Below are positions 17,427 through 26,926 of a stretch of DNA of 64,000 bases, in pieces. Below the pieces are notes generated by a model that worked only from the letters and a program-made list of their open reading frames with translations, was not told the DNA's origin and searched no databases. The position numbers and the translations under genes are program-made. Source of the stretch: Mesorhizobium sp. PAMC28654. GTDB lineage: Bacteria > Pseudomonadota > Alphaproteobacteria > Rhizobiales > Rhizobiaceae. Location: contig NZ_CP085135.1 in NCBI RefSeq assembly GCF_020616515.1, positions 3,534,001-3,598,000 of the forward strand, read 5' to 3'. The first letter of the stretch is position 1, and every line of letters begins with the position of its first letter.

Positions 17427-19253
17427 ATGTCCCCTTCAATTCTGAACGTAGAGCGCCTTTCCGTCTCCTATCGCGGTCACAGGGGATCGCATCCGGCGGT
17501 CAAGGACGTGTCGCTTCACATCAAGGAGGGCGAAGCGCTCGGCCTCGTCGGCGAGTCGGGATCGGGCAAGAGCTCAGTGGCCATGGCCATACTGCGCTAC
17601 CTGCCGAAGGGCGCCCGGATCGAGGCTTCGGCGCTCACCTTCCAGGGCCGCGAGATCCGCGATCTCTCGGTCGAGCAACTGCGCCGATTGCGGGGCGACC
17701 ATATTGCCGCCGTCTACCAGCATCCGGGAGCGGCGCTCAACCCGAGCATGACGATCGGCCGGCAGATCACCGAGACCATCATGCGGCATCGCACGGTTCG
17801 TCACGAAGAGGCGCATGGGCGGGCCGCCGAGCTGCTTGGGCGCGTCAGGGTGAGCAATCCCGGCCGGGTTCTGGAGCTTTATCCGCACGAGCTTTCCGGA
17901 GGCATGCAGCAGCGCGCCAACATCGCCATGGCCATTTCACTCGATCCGTCGCTGCTGGTACTGGACGAGCCAACGACGGCGCTCGACGCCAGCGTGCAAT
18001 CCGAGATCATCGCCATTCTCGACGATTTGCGCCGGGACCACAGGACCAGCATCCTTTTGATCAGCCACGACATCAACATGATCCGCCGCTCCTGCGACCG
18101 GGTGGCCGTCATGCAGTCCGGAGCGGTGGTTGAAAGCGGCGGGGCAAACGCGGTCTTCGAGGACCCTCGCCACGCCTATACGAGAGCCCTCATCGCATCC
18201 ATCCCCGCGCTTAGCTACACCAAGCACGACGGGCGATTGGCGGAGGGGACCACCAACGGGGATGGCGTGCCTTCGCACTCTCGGATTCACGAAGCCGGAA
18301 GCGATGGTTTGCCGGCAAAGGAACGTGATATTGCAATCGCCTGCCGAGCGGTCGCCCATTCCTTCGGTACCCAGGCCGTGCTGCACGGCATCGACCTGGA
18401 GATCGGCCAGGGCGAAACTTTCGGGCTGATCGGCGAGTCCGGCTCAGGCAAGTCGACGCTGGCAAGGATCATCACCGGGCTGCAGACTCCGAGTGCGGGG
18501 TCGGTCGAACTGTTCGGCAAACCGGTCGCCGCGCGGGTGGAAAAGAGAAACCCCGACGAACGGCGCGACGTGCAGATGGTGTTCCAGTCGCCGGATCGAA
18601 CGCTTAATCCGCGCCACAGGATCGGCAGGATTCTCGACCGCCCGTTGCGGCGGCTCTCCGGCCTGCGCCGGAGCGCGGTCAGGCAGCGCGTCGGCGACCT
18701 GCTCGCTTCGGTTCGGCTGACCGGCACAACCGCCGACCAGAAACCGCGCTCGCTATCGGGAGGGCAGCGGCAGAGGGCGGCCATCGCGCGCGCCTTCGCC
18801 GGTGCGCCGAAGGTCGTCGTGCTGGACGAGCCAACGTCGGCGCTCGACGTCTCCGTCCAGGCGACGGTTCTCAACTTGCTCAACGACCTGCAGCGGGCGG
18901 AGAATACGACCTACGTCTTCATCAGCCATGACCTCAGGGTCATCAGATACATGGCCGACAGGATCGGCGTGCTCTATCGCGGCCGGCTCGTGGAAATCGG
19001 CTCATCCGACGAGATTTTTCGAGGACCAAACCATCCCTACACCAAACTGCTTCTGGCGGCTTCGTCCGATGGAGCCGCGCCGAAAGTCTCGGCCGCGGCC
19101 GAGTTGCAGGCCGCCGATGCCCCGCATGGTGGATGTTCATTCGCCGACCGGTGCCCGTCCGCTGTCGCCGACTGCAGGAGGGCGCAGCCGCCGATCAGGC
19201 AGGCCGAACCGGGTCACCTGATCGCGTGCTGGAAGCAGACCGAGGAATTGTGA
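17427..19253 (+). CDS. Fused double peptide-type ABC ATPase (DppD-DppF fusion)
   Basis: About 608 residues carrying two complete ATPase domains. Domain 1 has Walker A GESGSGKSS, signature LSGGMQQRANIAMAI and Walker B LLVLDEPTTALD. Domain 2 has GESGSGKST, LSGGQRQRAAIARAF and VVVLDEPTSALD. The C-terminal oligopeptide-binding tail has cysteines in GGCSFADRCPSAVADCRRAQPP, typical of the DppD/F family. It powers the two permeases encoded on the opposite strand; the monooxygenase operon diverges from it over about 190 bases. The start could be GTG 17409 instead of ATG 17427. Confidence 0.92.
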   Translation: MSPSILNVERLSVSYRGHRGSHPAVKDVSLHIKEGEALGLVGESGSGKSSVAMAILRYLPKGARIEASALTFQGREIRDLSVEQLRRLRGDHIAAVYQHPGAALNPSMTIGRQITETIMRHRTVRHEEAHGRAAELLGRVRVSNPGRVLELYPHELSGGMQQRANIAMAISLDPSLLVLDEPTTALDASVQSEIIAILDDLRRDHRTSILLISHDINMIRRSCDRVAVMQSGAVVESGGANAVFEDPRHAYTRALIASIPALSYTKHDGRLAEGTTNGDGVPSHSRIHEAGSDGLPAKERDIAIACRAVAHSFGTQAVLHGIDLEIGQGETFGLIGESGSGKSTLARIITGLQTPSAGSVELFGKPVAARVEKRNPDERRDVQMVFQSPDRTLNPRHRIGRILDRPLRRLSGLRRSAVRQRVGDLLASVRLTGTTADQKPRSLSGGQRQRAAIARAFAGAPKVVVLDEPTSALDVSVQATVLNLLNDLQRAENTTYVFISHDLRVIRYMADRIGVLYRGRLVEIGSSDEIFRGPNHPYTKLLLAASSDGAAPKVSAAAELQAADAPHGGCSFADRCPSAVADCRRAQPPIRQAEPGHLIACWKQTEEL

Positions 19254-19290
19254 CTGGACGCAATGTCTTCAGCGCCTCGGTATTGACCGC

Positions 19291-20127
19291 CTAGGCGGAC
19301 AGTCTCTGTGCATGCCATCTCAGATGGTCGTCCATGAAGGTCGAGATGAAGAAATACGAGTGATCGTATCCGTCCTGCATGCGCAGTGTCAGCGGAATGC
19401 CGGCCTTGGCGCAGGCGTCTTCCAGCAGCCATGGCCGAAGCCCGTCCTTGAGGAAGCCGTCGGCTGTGCCCTGGTCGACGAAAAATTCCGGGAAGCGGCG
19501 TCCATCCTCGATGAGCGAGGTGGCGTCATAGACCCGCCACGAGGCCTCATCTCCGCCGAGATACTTTTCGAAAGCCGGCTTCGACCAGCCCGCGGTGCTG
19601 GGCTGGACGATCGGCGCAAAGGCGGAACAGCTCTTGAACCGCCCGGGATTTTTCAAGGCAATCGTCAGCGCGCCGTGACCGCCCATCGAATGGCCGAAGA
19701 TCGCCTGGCGCGTCATGTCGGCGGGGAATTCGCTGGCGATCAATGCCGGCAGTTCCTCGGTGACATAGGAGTACATGCGATACTTCCTGGCATAGGGCTC
19801 TTGCGTCGCATCGACATAGAAGCCGGCGCCGCTGCCGAACTGCCAGTTGTCCTTCTCGTCGGGAATATCAGTGCCGCGCGGGCTGGTGTCGGGGCAAACG
19901 ACGATCAAGCCGAGTTCGGCGGCGAGACGACGGTACTCGCCCTTGTCCATCACATTGGCATGGGTGCAGGTGAGGCCGGACAAGTACCAGACGACCGGCA
20001 GCGGACCTTGTGCTGCCTGCGGCGGCACGAAAACCGAGAAGGTCATGTCGCAAGCGCAGGCGTCCGAAGCGTGGGAATAGACGCCCTGCACGCCGCCATG
20101 CGACTTCGCCTGGGAGATGGTTTTCAT
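19291..20127 (-). CDS. fghA: S-formylglutathione hydrolase
   Basis: 278 residues from ATG 20127 (GAGAGGAAAC site), the standard length. It is an alpha/beta hydrolase of the esterase D family: PVVWYLSGLTCTHANVMDKG, CPDTSPRG, the nucleophile Ser in FGHSMGGHGAL, and the His in DGYDHSYFFISTF. It hydrolyses S-formylglutathione to formate and glutathione, the second step of glutathione-dependent formaldehyde detoxification. No glutathione-dependent formaldehyde dehydrogenase is adjacent. The longer upstream frame is non-native. Confidence 0.93.
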   Translation of the reverse strand: MKTISQAKSHGGVQGVYSHASDACACDMTFSVFVPPQAAQGPLPVVWYLSGLTCTHANVMDKGEYRRLAAELGLIVVCPDTSPRGTDIPDEKDNWQFGSGAGFYVDATQEPYARKYRMYSYVTEELPALIASEFPADMTRQAIFGHSMGGHGALTIALKNPGRFKSCSAFAPIVQPSTAGWSKPAFEKYLGGDEASWRVYDATSLIEDGRRFPEFFVDQGTADGFLKDGLRPWLLEDACAKAGIPLTLRMQDGYDHSYFFISTFMDDHLRWHAQRLSA

Positions 20128-20318
20128 GCGGCTGTTTCCTCTCGTCTCTTGTGACGGACCTGCGGGGAGCGAGCCGGCCACAAGAGAATGACCGGAGCGC
20201 GAAGACGGTGTTGTAGAACCATCGTTCGCGCCGCCGGTCAACGTTGCAGGTCGAGAAGATCGTGACGGGCTGGCCGCCGCGAAATACGCGCCGGCCACAA
20301 GGTCAAAGGTGCTCCGCC

Positions 20319-21833
20319 TCACTCGATGTCGAACGAGACGCCCTGGGCAAGTGGCAGCGCCTTGGAGTAGTTCACCGTGTTGGTGGCGCGGCGCATATAG
20401 GCCTTCCAGGCATCCGAGCCTGATTCACGACCACCGCCCGTCTCCTTCTCGCCACCGAATGCACCGCCGATCTCGGCGCCCGACGTGCCGATATTGACAT
20501 TGGCAATGCCGCAATCCGATCCGTCAACGCCAAGGAAGCGCTCGGATTCCTGCAGGTCGCGCGTGAAGATCGACGAGGAAAGGCCGGCACCCACCGCATT
20601 GTGCTCGTCAAGCACCGCGTCGAAATCGGAATACTTCATCACATAGAGGATCGGCGCGAAGGTCTCTTCGGTCACCGGCGATACCTGTTTGGGCATCTCG
20701 ACCAGCGCCGGATGAACGTAATAGGCATCGGGATGACCATTCTCGACCCGCGTGCCGCCGGTCACCTTGCCGCCATGGGCGGTGGCTTCGGTGATCGCCT
20801 TCCGCATGGCGTCGAAGGCGGCCTTGTCGATCAGCGGACCGACCAGCGACGTGGTCTCCAGCGGATTGCCGACGGAGACGCTCTGATAGGCCTTCTTCAG
20901 GCGGGGAACGAGCTGGTCGTAGACGCTGTCATGGACGAACAGGCGGCGCAGCGTCGTGCAGCGCTGTCCGGCCGTGCCCATGGCGCCGAAGGCAATGGCG
21001 CGCAACGCCATGTCGAGATCGGCGGTCGGGCAGACAATGCCGGCATTGTTGCCGCCAAGCTCCAGCACGGCACGGGCAAAGCGCTTGGCCAGGCGCGGAC
21101 CGACATCACGGCCCATGCGCGTCGAACCGGTGGCCGAGACCAGCGGCACTTTCGGGTGATCGACCAGGATCTCGCCGACGGCGCGATCACCGATCAGCAC
21201 CGAGACCAGGCCATCGGGCGCATCCGAACCAAAACGCTTGACCGCGCGCGCAAAGATCGCCGCGCAGGCCAATGCGGTCAGCGGCGTCTTCTCCGACGGC
21301 TTCCACACCACCGCATCGCCGCAGACCAGGGCAAGTGCCGTATTCCACGACCATACCGCTACGGGAAAATTGAAGGCCGAGATGACACCGACGACGCCCA
21401 GCGGATGCCAGGTTTCCATCATGCGATGTCCGGGACGCTCGGTGGCGATGGTCAGGCCATAGAGCTGGCGCGACAGACCCACGGCGAAATCGCAGATGTC
21501 GATCATCTCCTGGACTTCGCCCAGGCCCTCGGACGGTATCTTGCCGACCTCGATCGACACCAGGCGGCCGAGTTCGGCCTTGTGGGCGCGCAGTTCTTCG
21601 CCCAGCAGCCGCACCAGTTCGCCGCGCCTGGGGCCCGGCACCATCCGCCACGCCTGGAACGCCTTGTGGGCGCCGTCGATCGCCCTCGCCGCATCGGCCG
21701 GCGAAATCGTCTTCAGCGCCGCGATCTTCTCGCCCGTCACCGGGCTCTTCACGATCAGGTCGCCACCCTCGAGCACATCACCGGCAACACCAAGCTTGCC
21801 CAGAAGCCCGGCCGTTTCCTTCGCTATCGTCAT
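20319..21833 (-). CDS. amaB: Alpha-aminoadipate semialdehyde dehydrogenase (ALDH7 type)
   Basis: 504 residues from ATG 21833 (AAGGAAG site). It is an aldehyde dehydrogenase with VLELGGNNAGIV (catalytic Glu), the catalytic Cys in GTAGQRCTTLRR, VVWKPSEKTP and the ALDH7-type ending GGGRESGSDAWKAYMRRAT. ALDH7/AmaB enzymes oxidise 2-aminoadipate-6-semialdehyde to 2-aminoadipate in lysine breakdown. The next two genes encode the late steps of that route (HglS and a D-2-hydroxyglutarate dehydrogenase-like flavoprotein), which supports the assignment. The symbol follows Pseudomonas naming; substrate is inferred from family and context. Confidence 0.85.
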   Translation of the reverse strand: MTIAKETAGLLGKLGVAGDVLEGGDLIVKSPVTGEKIAALKTISPADAARAIDGAHKAFQAWRMVPGPRRGELVRLLGEELRAHKAELGRLVSIEVGKIPSEGLGEVQEMIDICDFAVGLSRQLYGLTIATERPGHRMMETWHPLGVVGVISAFNFPVAVWSWNTALALVCGDAVVWKPSEKTPLTALACAAIFARAVKRFGSDAPDGLVSVLIGDRAVGEILVDHPKVPLVSATGSTRMGRDVGPRLAKRFARAVLELGGNNAGIVCPTADLDMALRAIAFGAMGTAGQRCTTLRRLFVHDSVYDQLVPRLKKAYQSVSVGNPLETTSLVGPLIDKAAFDAMRKAITEATAHGGKVTGGTRVENGHPDAYYVHPALVEMPKQVSPVTEETFAPILYVMKYSDFDAVLDEHNAVGAGLSSSIFTRDLQESERFLGVDGSDCGIANVNIGTSGAEIGGAFGGEKETGGGRESGSDAWKAYMRRATNTVNYSKALPLAQGVSFDIE

Positions 21834-21882
21834 GTTCGTTCTTCCTTTTCCCAGAATCTGTTCTAACCAAATCGAATCTGTT

Positions 21883-23304
21883 CTAACCAAATCGCGCCGC
21901 GCCGATGGGACCCGGCGATGTCTGCTGCTTGAACGCCGACGCCATCGTCTTGAGCTTGTCTTTGGTGTAGCGATCGTAGAAGGGCTGGTTGGTGCGGCCG
22001 ATTGCGTGCTCGGCGCTGAAGCTGCCGCCAAACATCTCGACAGCAGCACGAATGACCCGGTCGCGCAGTTCCGAAACCGCCGCGGCACTGGGCGGCTCCG
22101 CAGCGCGCGAACCAACAAGAAGATTGAAGTGGAGGCCACCGTCGCCGACATGGCCGAAATCGCAGACCCGCACAGTGGGCATGCTTGCTTCAAGTTCGGC
22201 GCGCATGTGCTCGCGAAAGCGCATCACGTCGCCGCGCCTGAAGGACAGGTCAAAGGCGACGAGATGGCCGGCCGCCTTGACGCCTTCGGAAAGGGCATGC
22301 CGCATTGCCCACATCTCGTGCGGACGGCCGACGAAGGCGTCGGCCAACGGCTCGTCCGGCCGCGACCAGATCTCGGCCAGCACAGCTTCGAGCACGGCGT
22401 CGAGTGACTGCTCGCCCTTACGCGGAGCCCAGGAGCGGGCGATTTCCACCAGGATCACGTGGTCCGGTATGGCGCCGCCCGGGAACGGATTGCGCAGCGA
22501 CGGCACATGCTCCAGCGCGCAGCTGATCGCTGCTTTCGACATGCCCTCGAAGGCGGAGAGGTAGGCGCCAAGCTGGTCTTCCATGGCAGCGAGAATGCCC
22601 ATGACATGGCCGTCACTTCTCGGCACCAGGAACGCGGTGGCCGTCTGCCGCGGCAGGCGCTCCAGGTTGAAGACGCATTCGGTGATGACGCCGAAGGCGC
22701 CGGACGTGCCGATGAAACACTGCTTCCAGTCAACGCCGGTGTTGTTCTTGCGCAAGCCATCGCCAAGGTCGAGCACCGTGCCCTGTTCGTCGGCGAGAAC
22801 GACCTTGAGGCCGAGCGTGTTGCGGCGCACATCGCCGAAGCGCAGGAAGCGGGCACCGCCGGTGTTGGTGGCGACCATGCCGCCGGCACAGGGATCGGCG
22901 CCGAGATCGATAGGGAAAAACAGCGAATGCTGCTCAAGCCGGCTGTTGATCTCCGAAGGCCTGAGCCCGCCGCCGACGCGCACCGAACGATTGTCGAGAT
23001 CGAGATCGAAGACGCTCCGCAAGCGGTCGAGGCTCAACACACCTTGCAGACCGCTCATATCCGGCGTCGAGCCGGAAACGAGGCCGGTGTTGCCGGATTG
23101 CGGGATGAGCGCGATTGCGTGGCGATAGCAATAGGCCAGCAACGCGGACACGTCTTCCGTCGTCGTCGGCCGCGCCACGAAGGCGGCAAGCCCACGGTCA
23201 TGACGGGCGCCGGTCTGATAGCCCGCCATATCCTCGGGCCGCGTCAGCAAGCCGCCCGCGCCGAGCAGGGTCCGTAGTTCGGCGATGTGGGCGTCAAGAA
23301 CCAT
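21883..23304 (-). CDS. FAD-linked oxidase, D-2-hydroxyglutarate dehydrogenase-like
   Basis: 473 residues from ATG 23304, two bases after the HglS stop. It has the N-terminal FAD-binding type-4 fold with ALIPQSGNTGLVSGSTP and GADPCAGGMVATNTGG, and the C-terminal D-2-hydroxyacid oxidase domain with DFGHVGDGGLHFNLLV and EHAIG. It should oxidise D-2-hydroxyglutarate to 2-oxoglutarate, returning the product of the adjacent HglS-type enzyme to the TCA cycle. The family also includes D-lactate and glycolate oxidases, so the substrate call rests largely on the gene order. Confidence 0.87.
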   Translation of the reverse strand: MVLDAHIAELRTLLGAGGLLTRPEDMAGYQTGARHDRGLAAFVARPTTTEDVSALLAYCYRHAIALIPQSGNTGLVSGSTPDMSGLQGVLSLDRLRSVFDLDLDNRSVRVGGGLRPSEINSRLEQHSLFFPIDLGADPCAGGMVATNTGGARFLRFGDVRRNTLGLKVVLADEQGTVLDLGDGLRKNNTGVDWKQCFIGTSGAFGVITECVFNLERLPRQTATAFLVPRSDGHVMGILAAMEDQLGAYLSAFEGMSKAAISCALEHVPSLRNPFPGGAIPDHVILVEIARSWAPRKGEQSLDAVLEAVLAEIWSRPDEPLADAFVGRPHEMWAMRHALSEGVKAAGHLVAFDLSFRRGDVMRFREHMRAELEASMPTVRVCDFGHVGDGGLHFNLLVGSRAAEPPSAAAVSELRDRVIRAAVEMFGGSFSAEHAIGRTNQPFYDRYTKDKLKTMASAFKQQTSPGPIGAARFG

Positions 23305-23306
23305 GG

Positions 23307-24704
23307 TCAGCCCAGGCTGCCGGCTGTCTCCAGCCTCGCCAGGCACTGCGCGATCGATGCCTTCTCGATGCCGGCATAGTGGTCGAACTCGTTGAGCACG
23401 GTGGCGCCCAGGGCCTGCTCGAAGCGCTTCTGGTTGGGGCTGGCGACGAATTCCTGTCCGGCGCCGTCGCCGAGATTGGACTGGAAGATGCCGGCGGCAC
23501 TCACGGGAAGAAAATCCTCGTAGACGATGGGATCGAAGCGGACGCTTCCCGCAGCCACCATCGTCTCCAGATCGACGGACGCATCAGGCATACGGCCATC
23601 GGCATCGCCGGCACGATAGCTGAAATAGCCGAGGCCACGCCGCCGGATCTCGTCCCAATTATCCGGGAAGGCCCGGAATGCTGCTTCGAGCGCCGCGCGA
23701 TACTCGTCCGCGTTAGAGCCATCCGACGCAGGCCGCACATGGGCCCGCGCCTCGTTCAGCAGGCGGTCGTAGAGCGCGCGGCCCTTCGGCGTCAGGGCGA
23801 TGCCGCGCTGCTCGATCTCGCCGAAGCGCGCGGTGTGCGAGCCGACCTCGAAAGAGCCGTCGGCATTGGGGAAGGAAACGCTTTCCTCAAGCGCCTTGAA
23901 GGAGGTCTGGCGCAGCAGGATCGGGCAGTCGCGCGCCGGCGGCCCCTCGATCACCGCCTTGGGCGTGATGCCGTGGTCGAGCATCAGTCTTTGCACGGCA
24001 TCGATGTCGAGCGTGCGTGGCGTCAGATGATTGATATGCGGCACCTTGAAGGAGACGACATCGGCGACCAGCCGGTGCGCATTATGGAACCTGCCGTACA
24101 GCTCCCGATCGACGCTCGCCTGCTTGTGCCAGCGGAAGGTGTTCAGCACCTCAGTGATAAAGCGCGTGGCATCGCCGGCATCCAGGCCACCATCGGCTTC
24201 CGCCTTTTCCACCAGCGATACGGCGGCATCGGAAAAGATGCGGCGCTTCGCCAGTATCTTCCGGGCCTCCTCACGCAGTTCCTCGTCCTCGATCAGGTCG
24301 AGCCGCAGCAGCGAGGTAAAGACACGAAAAGGGTTTTGCCGAAGTGCCGAGTCGCCGACTGGACGAAAAGCGGTCGAATGGACGGGAACGCCGGCTTCGC
24401 TCAGATCATAGTAGCCGACAGGAAACATGCCCATCACCGCGAACACCCTGCGCATCATCGCAAGCTCGGCATCCGTGCCAACACGGATGGCGCCATGGCG
24501 CTCCTCGGAGACGCGGTCGAGCGTGCCGGTCGCAGCCAAGCTTGCGCGCAGCGCCGGGTTTTGAGCGAGCGTGCGGGCATTGACCTCGGCCACCAGCGAC
24601 AACAGCGCGCCATAGGCCGGCACCTCGGCGCGGTACATTGCCGACATGGCGGCCGAAAAGGCCGCGCGGATGTCATCCGACGACATGAACTGGGTTGCGG
24701 TCAT
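23307..24704 (-). CDS. hglS: 2-oxoadipate dioxygenase/decarboxylase (HglS type, DUF1338/YdcJ family)
   Basis: 465 residues from ATG 24704, with GAGGA seven bases before. With this start the metal/substrate residues known in the Pseudomonas putida enzyme fall at matching numbers: His70 and Arg74 (ERHGAIR), His226 (PHINHLTPR), with a Glu at about 296 (ARFGEIEQRG). The enzyme uses Fe(II) and O2 to turn 2-oxoadipate into D-2-hydroxyglutarate and CO2, a late step of D-lysine catabolism. It is followed at once by a D-2-hydroxyglutarate dehydrogenase-like gene and by amaB, and is divergent from a LysR regulator. The residue recall is from memory of the published work. Confidence 0.88.
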   Translation of the reverse strand: MTATQFMSSDDIRAAFSAAMSAMYRAEVPAYGALLSLVAEVNARTLAQNPALRASLAATGTLDRVSEERHGAIRVGTDAELAMMRRVFAVMGMFPVGYYDLSEAGVPVHSTAFRPVGDSALRQNPFRVFTSLLRLDLIEDEELREEARKILAKRRIFSDAAVSLVEKAEADGGLDAGDATRFITEVLNTFRWHKQASVDRELYGRFHNAHRLVADVVSFKVPHINHLTPRTLDIDAVQRLMLDHGITPKAVIEGPPARDCPILLRQTSFKALEESVSFPNADGSFEVGSHTARFGEIEQRGIALTPKGRALYDRLLNEARAHVRPASDGSNADEYRAALEAAFRAFPDNWDEIRRRGLGYFSYRAGDADGRMPDASVDLETMVAAGSVRFDPIVYEDFLPVSAAGIFQSNLGDGAGQEFVASPNQKRFEQALGATVLNEFDHYAGIEKASIAQCLARLETAGSLG

Positions 24705-24804
24705 GGAGAGCATCCTCACACTGTGATCATTCCCAAGGGGTATCATATCGTTTTCCTTCTTCCTCCAATTGCGATAAATTCGACTGGGTTGATGCGAGAA
24801 TGGA

Positions 24805-25722
24805 ATGATCTCCAACAGACGACTGATCCCTGACATCGAGAAGCTGCAAGCCTTCGAGTGCGCGGCCCGCCATGGCAGTTTCACGCAGGCGGCCAGCGAA
24901 CTCAGCCTGACGCAGAGTGCCGTCAGTCGCCAGATCAAGGAACTGGAAGCGCAGCTGGGCGTGCTCTTGTTCGAGCGCGTGCGCCAGCGCGTGGTTCTGT
25001 CGAGTGTCGGGCAGCGATTCCTGCCGGAGGTGCGCCGGCTGCTTGCCGACACGGAAGAAACCATGCTGCGCGCCATGACCGGGTCGCAGGCGACGTCGCT
25101 CAGCCTCGCGACCTTGCCGACATTCGGCAGCCGCTGGCTGGTGCCGCGACTGCCGGACTTCCTGGCTGGCAATCCGGGCGTGGTCGTCAATGTCGCATCA
25201 CGTTCGGCACCGTTCGACCTAGAAGAGCAAGCCTTCGACGCCGCGATACACTATGGCAAGCCGGTGTGGGCCAATGCCCGCTGCCGATACATCTGCCGCG
25301 AGGTGATCCTGCCGGTGGCGAGCCCGGGCTTCCTGGCCGGCCGCTCCGTCGACAGCCCGGCCGATCTCGCGGCCGGCCCATTGCTGCACCTCGCCACGCG
25401 GCCGAAAGCCTGGGTCAACTGGTTCCAGTCGACCGGCATGGATGGCGGCGGCGCCTATCATGGCCACCGCTTCGACCAGTTCACCATGGTGATCGAGGCC
25501 GCGGCAGCAGGGCTCGGCTTCGCGCTGCTGCCGCGCTATCTCATCGAAAAAGAGCTCGACGAAGGCCAGTTGCAGGTGGTGTTCGACCTGCCGATGACCA
25601 CCGAGAACAGCTATTATTTCGTGATGCCCGAAGGCAAGCTGGAACACCCCCTGGCGAACCGCTTCTATGAGTGGATTGCCGGCAAGGTCTCCACGCAGCC
25701 CGAGGCGCCCTCAACTCTATAG
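24805..25722 (+). CDS. LysR-family regulator (GcvA-like), divergent from the lysine-catabolism operon
   Basis: 305 residues. The N-terminal winged HTH (LQAFECAARHGSFTQAASELSLTQSAVSRQIKELE) is classical LysR, followed by a two-lobe co-inducer domain with GcvA-like features (ATLPTFGSRWLVPRLPDF, FDAAIHYGKPVWAN). It is transcribed away from hglS across a 100-base gap, the usual arrangement for a LysR activator of its neighbour. It probably responds to lysine, aminoadipate or oxoadipate. It ends before a hairpin shared with the convergent ABC operon. Confidence 0.92.
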   Translation: MISNRRLIPDIEKLQAFECAARHGSFTQAASELSLTQSAVSRQIKELEAQLGVLLFERVRQRVVLSSVGQRFLPEVRRLLADTEETMLRAMTGSQATSLSLATLPTFGSRWLVPRLPDFLAGNPGVVVNVASRSAPFDLEEQAFDAAIHYGKPVWANARCRYICREVILPVASPGFLAGRSVDSPADLAAGPLLHLATRPKAWVNWFQSTGMDGGGAYHGHRFDQFTMVIEAAAAGLGFALLPRYLIEKELDEGQLQVVFDLPMTTENSYYFVMPEGKLEHPLANRFYEWIAGKVSTQPEAPSTL

Positions 25723-25756
25723 CCGGCAAATTACCAGCGGTCCCCGCAGCTGTGTG

Positions 25757-25788
25757 CGCCACCCGAGCAGTCCGATGCGCGGGTGGCG
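25757..25788. terminator. Bidirectional hairpin between convergent genes
   Basis: CGCCACCCG and CGGGTGGCG form a perfect 9-bp stem with a 14-base loop, midway between the LysR stop (25722) and the stop of the convergent binding-protein gene (25806). It has no clear U-tract on either side. Confidence 0.55.
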
Positions 25789-25805
25789 ATATCAGCCAAC
25801 AAGTC

Positions 25806-26843
25806 TTACCTGGCGAGCTTGTCCCAGCCTTCGGCGATGTTCTTGATCGCGCCGGAGAAGCTGGCGAGGCTGGTCGGGAAGCGGACCTTCTCATAGGCGC
25901 TTGCCGGCAACATCCTGGCCTTCACCGCGTCCGACAATGCGATATCGCGAGTCGGGTGTGCATAGCCCTCGGCCAGCAGGTGCTGACCCTCATCCGAGAA
26001 CAGGAAGTCGATTGCGACCTTGGCTGCATTGGGATGCGGAGCGGCCGTGCTGATATACTGGGCAAACAGCATGCCGACAGTGCCGTCGGTCGGGATGATC
26101 ACCTGAAGCGGCAGGCCGGTGGCGTCGCGCTTGGCAAAGCCGTCGAAGTCGTAGACCAGCGAGATCGGGCATTCGCCCTTCTGCACCGAGGCCACATTCA
26201 GCACCACGCCATTGCGCAGATTGCCGGTGTCGCGCAGTTGCTTGAACCAGTCGAGGCCTGGCTGCACATTGCCCTCCCCGCCGCCATTCGCGTAGGCCGC
26301 GGCCAGGACGGAAGCCGTCGCGTAGCTGGAGATGCGCGGGTCGCGGCTACAGACCATGTCCTTGTAGTCGGGCTTCAGCAGGTCGTTCCACGTCCGCGGG
26401 GCGACCTTGACCTTGTCGGTATTTACGAGGAAGGCGATAGCGCCCCAGTAGGACGAGGCCCAGCGGCCATCGGCATCCTTGTACTGCGGCTTGATGCTAT
26501 CCCAGGACGCATTCTTGTAGCTGGCGGCAAGGCCGTTCTCCAGCAGACGCCCTGTGAAATCATAGCCTATATCGGCGATGTCCATCACCGGCGCGTCCTT
26601 CTCCGCCAGGAGATGGGTGATCTGTTCGGCCGAGGTCATGTCGGTGTCGACATGCTTGAGACCGAACTTGCTCTCGATCTCGCCGAAGATGGCGCCGAGA
26701 TTGACCCAGTCATCCGACATGCCATAGCTGACATATTGGCCCTCGGCCTTGGCTGCCGCGAGCGTGTCCTGGGCCATTGCCGGCAACGCCTGGAACGCAA
26801 AGGCGCTGGCGCCAAGAAGCACGGCTAACAGTCTCTTGTTCAT
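25806..26843 (-). CDS. ABC transporter substrate-binding protein (PotD/AfuA-like)
   Basis: 345 residues from ATG 26843 (GGAGAG site) with a signal peptide ending ALPAMA. It is a class-F-like binding protein of the iron/polyamine/phosphonate group: EGQYVSYGMSDDWVNLGAIFGEIESKFG, VMDIADIGYDFTGRLLENGL, APRTWNDLLKPDYKDMVC, and a late DGTVGMLFAQYISTAAPHPNAAKVAIDFLFSDEGQ. The ligand could be a polyamine, a metal complex or a phosphorylated compound. It is the last gene of the - strand set with two permeases; no ATPase gene is present in the operon. Confidence 0.87.
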   Translation of the reverse strand: MNKRLLAVLLGASAFAFQALPAMAQDTLAAAKAEGQYVSYGMSDDWVNLGAIFGEIESKFGLKHVDTDMTSAEQITHLLAEKDAPVMDIADIGYDFTGRLLENGLAASYKNASWDSIKPQYKDADGRWASSYWGAIAFLVNTDKVKVAPRTWNDLLKPDYKDMVCSRDPRISSYATASVLAAAYANGGGEGNVQPGLDWFKQLRDTGNLRNGVVLNVASVQKGECPISLVYDFDGFAKRDATGLPLQVIIPTDGTVGMLFAQYISTAAPHPNAAKVAIDFLFSDEGQHLLAEGYAHPTRDIALSDAVKARMLPASAYEKVRFPTSLASFSGAIKNIAEGWDKLAR

Positions 26844-26926
26844 TTCAACTCTCCAAATGCGGGTCGATCTCGATCTGCCTTCGCGCCCGCTCGCGACGGC
26901 ATGTCTGGGATGCAGGCCTTGCCGCG

